Origin: Blastocystis hominis
Taxonomy: Eukaryota; Sar; Bigyra; Opalinata; Blastocystidae
NCBI RefSeq assembly: GCF_000151665.1
Contig: NW_013171860.1
Coordinates: forward strand, 843,523-907,522
DNA: 64,000 nucleotides
Direction of reading: 5' to 3'
Shown here: positions 56,161 through 64,000 of the stretch, in pieces
How the letters are laid out: each line of letters opens with the position of its first letter
How positions within the stretch are numbered: the stretch's first letter is position 1
The notes under the pieces: generated by a model
What the model saw: the letters and a program-made list of their open reading frames with translations, nothing else
Databases searched by the model: none
Told to the model about the DNA's origin: nothing
Translations under genes and position numbers: made by a program

Positions 56161-56738
56161 ATTAGATTGAAATGACAGACCACAAATACTATATGGAAAA
56201 ATGGTAGTTATTGTCCATTGTGATCTTCATTATATATTTCCTTAAAGACTTACAGCAGGTAACTTGCAATTACAATCAAAATTATTTGCACCATACGAAA
56301 ACCAAATTATCTAGTAATTAAAATTGATATCTCAAATATGTAGTCTTTTATGTATTATTAAGTAATCATATTCAAATAGTGTGATTGTATTATTAAATTG
56401 CAATATGTGTTTTTACTCACTTTTTTTTGGTTTTTTTATATTAATTAATAGCGTTCTATATTTCCTATTATTGCTTATTATTAACCTAGGCTAATATTGT
56501 ATTACTAAGATAAGTATGTGATATCCTATTATTGCTTACATTCGATATCCACATGTTTGATATCTACAAAGTACTATTCGTATCATTGCGTGTGTATTAA
56601 ATCATATTACGATATGATCACATTGGCAAATAATTTTCAAGAATAGTTGTAGTATTCTTATTTTTGTTCACAAATAGAACATTGAAATCCTAGTCACATT
56701 ATTACTATTTTGTTTTATGCTTTCCCAACTTGGCTTCA

Positions 56739-58579
56739 TTACAGTTCTATTAAGCTATCACTTTCTAAACATACTTGTTTCGTCCATGGAATTATCACTG
56801 GTGGTTTCCCTGTGATAGCACATCCTGCATAAGCAAACGTGCTTCCATCCGTCATTATGCATTGTTTGCTATTTCCCAGAATATAGATATCAGCCACAGC
56901 AGAATAAGTAGCGATAAAAACACCTTCCATGTTATTTAATTGACTATCGGAAAACAAAGACCTCTCATTGACAAAAGTCACATTTTTGTTTTGTAATCTC
57001 TCTTTCATGAATAGTTTGGCCTTTATGGAATCAGAAGCTACATAAACATTCTTTGACTTGCAATAGGTTCCAACACATCGAATGGCAACATTCAATGACT
57101 CCATGGTAAGATAATGATTAGGCATGGGAACATCCGATAGTCGTCCTCCCATTCTCAGCTGAATTGCATCATAGGGTTGTTCAAAAACGATTGGATACCG
57201 CACCTTCATCATTTCCTTTGTCAGATCGGTAATCTGCATAATATCTCGTAAAAACTCTCCATAACAATAGTAAACCTTCATATGGGACGACACATCTTTT
57301 TGGAAACTAGTAATTCCACTGGCTAATAGAATCGAATGATAAGGTTTAGAATCAAGGATGAATCGAAGAATATGCGAATATCCGATAATCGTTGTAATGC
57401 CTGTAGGTAATCCAATTTGCTCATCACCCGTCATGATGAAGTCCTTGATTCTTTGCAAATCTGTTCTTACATAATCCCCTATTGCTTTTACAATAATTAG
57501 ATAGCTAAAATGAAATAGATACTTCAAGTCTATTCAATTATATGATTATTCACTTATCGATACCTTCATCATCAGCAAAAACAACTTGCTGAGCGAAGAA
57601 TTGCTTGATAGTCCAAAACTTATGCCACAAGGCAGAATGAGGAACTAGAATCATTAATAGAAAATAAGGCACAGTCCTACTCACAATAGAGCAGTTATGT
57701 CGGATGGATATAAAATACAAACCACAGAATAGCTGTAATCGATTTCCTAAACCTTTGGTATTGGGGAGAAGGAACAGTTTTCGTTTGGAACGAACCCTAT
57801 TATTTGACTCCACAATAACGAAACCAACAATTCACGTAACTCTTCGGACTTAATCATGGAAGGATCTAATCGTTCGGTACTTTTGCCAATCAGCATATCA
57901 CTACAACACATGAATCAACCATTTCCTACCCATATCTGTTCTTTCCAATTCCTGGAAGACTATCTGAAATACCATGACCTGTTTTCACTTTATGACTCTT
58001 CGTTACATTTAGGACCAATTCTAAATCTTTGGAATGATTCCTGTGATTCGATTCGTTTTGATTGTTATTTTCATTCTTTGTAGAAATTGGCACACTGACA
58101 GTAGGATCGACATGACGAGTAGAAACAGTACTATTGTTCACTTTCTATAATGTTATCAACATACCTAGACTAATACAATAGAACTGTTGATATCTAGTAT
58201 TACTCTAAACAATAATAGCAATAGTTAGTACATACCTTTTAGTCGAAATATCACTTCTATGAATAGGTACATATTCGAAAGATGAAGAATAAGTCGATAG
58301 AGAAACATATATCAATTGTACCCTACAACTTACCAATTGGCACGATATTGAACACTAAATAGATTGAAACAAACAATAATTGAAACATAGGACACACAGA
58401 ATGGTAATAGTAAACTTAATATGATACAGGTGAGCTGTGTATGAATCTATACTTGATTTTGTTTCCTTATTCTTTGTCGTTTGAGTGAATGGATTGATTC
58501 TATTGCAAAAACTGTAATGAATACTAAATCTGAATGGGTAGCCAAACATACCATTTTTGATTTGTTTAGCATTATTCAA
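56739..58579 (-). CDS. Fucosyltransferase-like glycosyltransferase B (tandem paralogue)
   Basis: Pieces: 58579-58355 with a possible signal anchor (HIKFTITILCVLCFNYCLFQS), 58141-57926 an Asn-rich stem ending SDSLPGIGKNRYG (paralogue A: DSLPGFINKFG), 57813-57550 with LPNTKGLGNRLQLFCGLYF and VPHSALWHKFWTIKQFF, and 57527-56739 with FDAIQLRMGG-type (YDAIQLRMGGRLSDVP), YVASDSIKAKLFM and ATYSAVADIYILGNSKQC. This is the layout of a type II Golgi enzyme: anchor, stem, catalytic domain. Exact junctions between the first pieces were not resolved. Adjacent to and in the same orientation as A, so a tandem duplication. Confidence 0.65.
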
Positions 58580-59281
58580 ATAGATGGGAATGTAGTTCTA
58601 TGCAATACGATACGATACAAATGGAACACATATCAAATCCCATAGTTGTCAAGAATACAAAATGGGAAAACAAAGTCAGTAATCTATCACGTTCTGTGTG
58701 TATACACAATGTTTAGCCAACAATAATCTATCTATCTTTCTATCGATAATTTACATCATTTCATCATTAAGAGATATCCTCACTTTTAAGGCATTCTTTA
58801 GTTTCATTGCAATTACTACAACTATAATATATAATAATAAAGGATATGTCACATTTCCAGCTTGTAGATTGTAATCTTTCGAGTTGTTTTCAACATGCAA
58901 TTTGTGAGATATCGAATTTATGAATAGTACGGAATGAATGAATTCTGTGTATTAATAGAGAATCGTAATATGACACTTTCATTACTCTTCACTACAGCAC
59001 ACATCATTTGATTTATCAACATATTAGTCCATTTCTGGATTGTATAGTACCAAGTGTATCACTCTTACATGCTTAACCGACTCTTTGTCCAAAATCGCTT
59101 CATTAGATGACAAACACTCCATATCCTATTTTCCATAGTACAAGTATGCATATTTCATATCCACATCTCAATATTGATAATATCTTCCATGAAATCAAGC
59201 AAAAATAGTGTATTTTTCGTAAAGTAGTTTGGTTCATTATATTTTGGTTTTTGCATAATATATATATGTATTTTATTTGAA
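58580..59281. other. AT-rich divergent intergenic region
   Basis: Lies between divergent glycosyltransferase genes; no open frame or motif worth calling. Confidence 0.5.
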
Positions 59282-60895
59282 ATGATAGTTTATCTGATCC
59301 TTGCAGTCTTAGGGGAGCTTTCTATTCTGTTACACAATAGTCATCCAAACTGGAGTTTGGCATCAATTCATGTCTTACAAGTAAGTTCTCCCTTCAATTC
59401 TTTCATATTCTATAGCAAATACAATTACCACCTCACAAAGTCTTGTCTCATCATTCGAAAACTATTACCACAACGTTACCAACAGTTGCTCATGTATTCT
59501 TTGCTCTCTCTTTTCCTATTATGACTAGTATATTGATTTTCAACCTCTTGATAAGCGATATGGAAAGAACAACGTATATGTGCAAAAGCTAATGAAGATA
59601 CCCTCTCTCAAGCATTTCAGCAATGAAAAGAAATGTTTTCAACAGCTCGTTCCATATTATCTCAACCCATTTGCGAGCTCAGCTTGTCATAATGCCAGTG
59701 ATTTGTTTGATTTCTTCAAGCACAACAAAAAGAATCTGTTTTTCGATTGCCATGATTCACATCCATACTCTCATTGCCAGCAATTCTATGTCGTTACATA
59801 TGATACAATGAAAGATGAATGTTCGTCCTTCAAAAGAAAACCATGTATGATTTATGAAAGTTGCTCTCTCTTACATACTAGATAATCCCAAGGATTATGA
59901 TGATGTCACTCTAATCACAATATTAACGTTAGTTCGGAAAGATCGATTGCCCTATTTGATGAAGAGATGGAGACATCGAATCAATATGGTAATCTTCGTT
60001 ACAGAGAATGAGATTGATGAGTTAAGAGAGGTGATCGATTCATACAAGTCCTATAAACGAATCACCTTTATACTCTACATTGTGAAGTCTAGGATCGGCT
60101 CGCGTTATCAAAGCATTTATTATAATGAGAAGAAACCCGTTTATCGAAACAATACAATCTTTCCTATCAATGTTTTGAGAGACTTAGCGATCGAGTTCAT
60201 TGATACAACTCATTACTTTGTGAGTGATATCGATGTATTTTCATCCGATACTCTATATTCGACACTCCAGATTCATAATCAAACACTGAAGGATCCGAAA
60301 GCCGTATTGTTGCTAAAGTCATTCCTAATGAATGAAAAAGAAGTGAATCACAAGAATTGTTATGAAAAAGGATTGTGTGAGAATATGTATATGATTTGTA
60401 TGGATCGTTGTAATGGTTAGTTGGGATATGGTTCCTCATACAAAATCGGAATTGAAGCGAGTGTATATGCATAGTGTTGTTCCTCATCCTACAGGTCGAC
60501 ATGTAGTTCTATATATATTCTGAACCACACATAGAGAATTGTAAATGTAGATAAAATGCTTGCCGAGAATAAGAACATTCTTTACCGATACTATGCTGAT
60601 CATGAAATGGAACCCTATTCCATAGTCAAACGTTCAATGGATAATCCCATATTCCATCCATATTTCATTGATTATGGATATAACAAGGAAGAACTATTGA
60701 ATCGGATGATATCTCAACGTATTTGATTGTGATTTGTCATATTTTGTAGATTATCACTTTTATGTCTTAGCCAACGAATTTTGCATTGAAATACCTCACA
60801 AACGAACCAAAATATCAAAGGACTATAAACGAGGCACTTACATGTGGCAGCTTGCTCAGATAATAAGAAAGACGTATGGAATAACGCTAGTATAG
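59282..60895 (+). CDS. LARGE/B4GAT1-like (GT49) glycosyltransferase
   Basis: Start ATG 59282. Introns of 35 nt (59381-59415), about 39-47 nt near 59573-59620, 37 nt (59845-59881), 34 nt (60385-60418) and larger ones near 60495-60550 and 60726-60750. The N-terminal part has a hydrophobic stretch (AHVFFALSFPIMTSILIFNLL) that can anchor it in the Golgi. Catalytic part: VTLITILTLVRKDRLPYLMKRW, IFPINVLRDLAIEF, the metal-binding DxD in HYFVSDIDVF, WDMVPHTKSELKR, MEPYSIVKRSMDNPIFHPYF with DYGYNKEEL, and YHFYVLANEFCIEIPHKR. These follow GT49 closely, enzymes that add glucuronic acid or GlcNAc-type sugars to surface glycans. Stop TAG 60893-60895. Confidence 0.8.
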
Positions 60896-62793
60896 AGTGT
60901 TTTGCACTAATCAGATTATAATTGAACTACAAAAATACTACAGACAATAATGACATATATGGTTCAAAAAATGTGGTCATATTAATATGGATAAAGAATG
61001 CAAGGAGTATGAGCAACAAAAGGAAGGAATGTCAAATTGGGCTCAATGATCATTGGATTCTTAGTGTATTACATTAATTATGTAGCTTTCGATAAGAGGC
61101 GTACATTTACTATATTATTGTGCCAAAGTCAAATGAGAAAATAGTTCTATTGATCTAAATGGAATTTTAGTCAATCCTATTATTTTGGACATAAGTTTTA
61201 GAAATGAGTTATTATTGATTCTATACAATAGCTTGAGTTTAACCAAAGCTTGTATACTTTATTCACTCACTCATTCAAATAAGAATACAAGCTTCTAAAT
61301 TACAATCTAAATATACCACAATAAATATATATGTCTATGGAAGTTGTGCAGAAATACGTCACAATATGTGAAAAAACGATGGTATAGTATTTTGAATATC
61401 AATGAAGAACAAAGTATAATATAGCACATGATGCAAACAACTAGTTTTGCTTGTATTTTGAACAATTGTCTTCATTCCCTTCTTTTGAATGTGAATGTAG
61501 ATTGATAGAAATATCTACTTCTAATTTATATAAGAATTGGTTCATATGATACTCCCATATCATCATTTTCGAAACTACTTAAAAATGTACTGAGATTTTT
61601 AGAACTATACGAACCATATTAGAAACGACTTTTCAACTATGAATAAATGAATTGAAGCTATTCTATGAAGAATAAAATGGTAAAACCGAAAAATCAATAC
61701 CAATAATCCTATTTTTTGTTCAAACCAAATAAAAATGACTCTGTGACTTTTAAAAACTATTTAATAATAATAAGGATACTATTTTCTTTACATATTAAAT
61801 GGTGATAATGCTGTAAAGTGTAATCCAGAACTCATGTACCAAACCTATGACTAATATCGAAAAATCAATACATTACAATTTTAGGACAAAAGTAATAATC
61901 AGTACTATTTAATATATGGTACAAAAATAGTACTATTCATAAGAATAATGTATTGAATCAAATGTTCAAGGATTTTTCGCTTTAATATAAGAAAATAGAG
62001 CAATTTCATTCTGATGTATTGGCTGATTGTATAACAAAGCAGAAATGATTGTAATGCATATTTACATAAATACAAGTCATCATAAGTGTGGAATAAGCTT
62101 GTCTTTATGATGATGGCAAAAACAAAAGCAAAAATTCTTTCTGTATTTTATATCGATTCTCCAAAGGGTGTGATACATTTCCAATAAAACATTATGAACA
62201 ATAAAAATAGATAAGCATGCTATTTTGAAAAAATAATCGATTGCTATTTCCAAAACTTGCTTCGTGAATATTTTCACTACCAGACCTCTTTTAAACAATT
62301 AAAAATTATATTCTTGTTACTTGAAAGGAATTGCACCTTTTCTAAGTTAAGCCTTTTTTCGAGCAAATGTGTATACGGATGCAGTCGAATGACTTCCTAG
62401 TAATTTATTTGTGTACATAACTATATATAGTTTTGTAATAATTGATGAAAAAAATATATTGCCAAGTATAGATAGAGAAAAATTGAGTATTGAGAAAAAA
62501 GGATCCAAAACACGTGGACCAATATTGAGAATTTGAGTCACGTGATTCATATAATATGCTATTTTTCACTTTTAAAATTCTGATAGCTTAGTATTGAGTT
62601 ATCTATGATAATAAGTTTGATTATAAATAGTTTAGGAATACAAATAAAATAGAATCGTAATTTTATATAACCGTATTACAAGAATCGCTGGTTCTATTGT
62701 ATATATTGTTATTTTGTGACTCATAATGATGAAGGCTATTTATTATTTATATTTAATATAAATGAAAGCAATAAAATGATATGAGTGTAGAAA
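60896..62793. other. Very AT-rich gene desert
   Basis: About 1.9 kb of AT-rich DNA with only short frames and no recognised repeat family or RNA gene. A minus-strand TGTTTGTT at 62801-62794 belongs to the next gene. Confidence 0.6.
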
Positions 62794-62914
62794 AACAAAC
62801 AATTATATATTGGAAAAGACACGTGCACAGAATTATGAAAAACGATCCATATGAAATAATCACACATAATTCTTTCACAAAAATACTATATATTGTATTA
62901 CTTATATATCAACA

Positions 62915-64000
62915 TTAGTAAAAACTTGTTTCTCCAAACCAATTCAACGATTCATTCCAACTAGTGGGCATTACTCTATTTACTTGTATTTTTTGAAACA
63001 ACTTATTCCATTGCATTTTGTTGTGATTGATAATATGTTGGCGATACTTCAAATTGCATTCATACACATGAGAATAATTTGTTGTTTTCATCAACTCAAC
63101 TAGGTGCGAGATATTGTTGAAAATAATTGAGCATGGAGTATAATAGGAAGCATATTGAAGCCAATATTCAGTGGCCTCTTCTGAAGAATCCTCAGGTGAA
63201 TACAAGTGTTTTGAATTAGGATGTCGAGGAGGTTCCTGAAATCTCTTTCCACAATAGGAAGGATCTCCGGCTTTCATATCATAACTAATCTTATTTTGAA
63301 CGATAAATGATGGTGAAGGCACAAACATTGGAATTGCAGTAGTAATCAAATCTGCGAGATAATAGGATAGAACAGCATATGGAAATACAATCACTACCTT
63401 AAATGAATTGATATCAGAATATGTGAACCTTCCTTTTATTTTTTCTCGAATATGGACAACAGGACACTCAAAATTTGACGAGTTACATGCTTCAGGTATT
63501 TGTGTGCTATACTGTTGATAAAATGGATTTCTTTTAAATGGAGCATACAAATATTCATTGTATTTCGGTGAATAATATCTAGGCGGGGAATACACGAGTA
63601 CTGTGGACGCAATTATGTAGTCCACATTCTTTCCAGAATAATAGTTGATGTATTCTGCATCATACTTTCCTGCAGCCATTACAATAACAGGAGCTTTAGG
63701 CTTATTGAACATCCATTTTATAAGGCTATTTGAATCATTTGAAGAACATCGTTTGATGAGAAAACGGTAAGCAGGCATGAATATTACTGTTTTGTTAAAT
63801 GCTAAATAGTTTTGACATTCCGATGGATAGAACATACAAATGATAGCACCAACACGTTTAAACAGAATATCGTTATTAAATGTCCACCAGAGACGTTCAA
63901 CAGACTTCATATTATATGCAAATAGTTTTGATGTTTTACATAGTTGCCGAGAAGCAAAAATGATTCTGGATTTATTCTTTGTACCACTCAATTGCAAGTA
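62915..64000 (-). CDS. Glycosyltransferase-like protein, unassigned family (5' end outside window)
   Basis: An uninterrupted frame of at least 360 residues running off the right edge. The segment FKVVIVFPYAVLSYYLADLITTAIPMFVPSPSFI followed by EATEYWLQYASYYTPCSIIFNNISHLVELM resembles the C-terminal half of uncharacterised GT-B type transferases, with a PY...S/E...IPxFVPS pattern. No N-terminal anchor can be seen because of truncation. Location beside three other glycosyltransferases supports the guess. The stop lies at 62915-62917 and TGTTTGTT at 62801-62794. Confidence 0.5.
   Translation of the reverse strand, partial: YLQLSGTKNKSRIIFASRQLCKTSKLFAYNMKSVERLWWTFNNDILFKRVGAIICMFYPSECQNYLAFNKTVIFMPAYRFLIKRCSSNDSNSLIKWMFNKPKAPVIVMAAGKYDAEYINYYSGKNVDYIIASTVLVYSPPRYYSPKYNEYLYAPFKRNPFYQQYSTQIPEACNSSNFECPVVHIREKIKGRFTYSDINSFKVVIVFPYAVLSYYLADLITTAIPMFVPSPSFIVQNKISYDMKAGDPSYCGKRFQEPPRHPNSKHLYSPEDSSEEATEYWLQYASYYTPCSIIFNNISHLVELMKTTNYSHVYECNLKYRQHIINHNKMQWNKLFQKIQVNRVMPTSWNESLNWFGETSFY

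Overview
The window is nuclear DNA of a protist, most likely Blastocystis or a close opalinid relative. Two things in the sequence point there. First, the host genes are packed with very small introns, usually 28-41 nt and most often 29-33 nt, nearly all GT...TAG. Second, an octamer TGTTTGTT (or a one-base variant) follows the end of most host genes. In Blastocystis this element sits just 3' of the poly(A) site, and polyadenylation itself can create the stop codon. Three genes here (6-phosphogluconate dehydrogenase, a coiled-coil protein and a GT61 glycosyltransferase) have no usable encoded stop. Each becomes exactly in frame, with a U+AA stop, if cleavage falls four bases before the octamer. 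Species identity is inferred, not proven.

Layout. 1-725: 3' part of a leucine-rich-repeat gene with one repeat per exon. 726-3655: AT-rich, microsatellite-rich, no gene seen. About 3660-6840: Polinton-like element copy 1, with an intact integrase but its capsid region deleted. 7126-25352: a compact housekeeping block with GRP94, DPH2, a coiled-coil membrane protein, an ALIX/Bro1 protein, a small zinc-ribbon protein, CLUH (holding a 243-base N gap), 6PGDH, a lysine-rich protein, a GT61 glycosyltransferase and an RS-domain protein. 26016-39208 (minus): one giant surface-protein gene with a signal peptide, fibro-slime/PA14-like domain, filamin-type Ig repeats, about 35 four-cysteine repeats, a transmembrane helix and a cytoplasmic coiled coil. 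39232-40945: CDKAL1-type tRNA methylthiotransferase, whose start codon lies only 23 bp from that of the giant gene. 41237-42005: a 5'-truncated, stop-containing PPi-phosphofructokinase pseudogene. 42127-44401: a two-module AAA+ ATPase of the PEX1/PEX6 kind. About 44990-53020: Polinton-like copy 2 with terminal inverted repeats, capsid candidate and fibre-like protein, but broken integrase and polymerase. 53.4-54.5 kb: remnant of a non-LTR retrotransposon. 54.6-64 kb: very AT-rich and gene-poor, carrying four glycosyltransferase genes; two of these are tandem paralogues with a fucosyltransferase-like GLGNRL motif, and one is LARGE/GT49-like.

How it fits together. The left-centre block is ordinary host metabolism, secretion and RNA processing. 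The giant adhesin-like protein and the glycosyltransferases are candidates for building the cell surface. The two Polinton-like copies are related decayed insertions in opposite orientation with complementary damage: one keeps integrase, the other keeps the structural genes. Both keep only the C-terminal third or so of a protein-primed type DNA polymerase B. All family assignments come from reading the translations; no database search was run.
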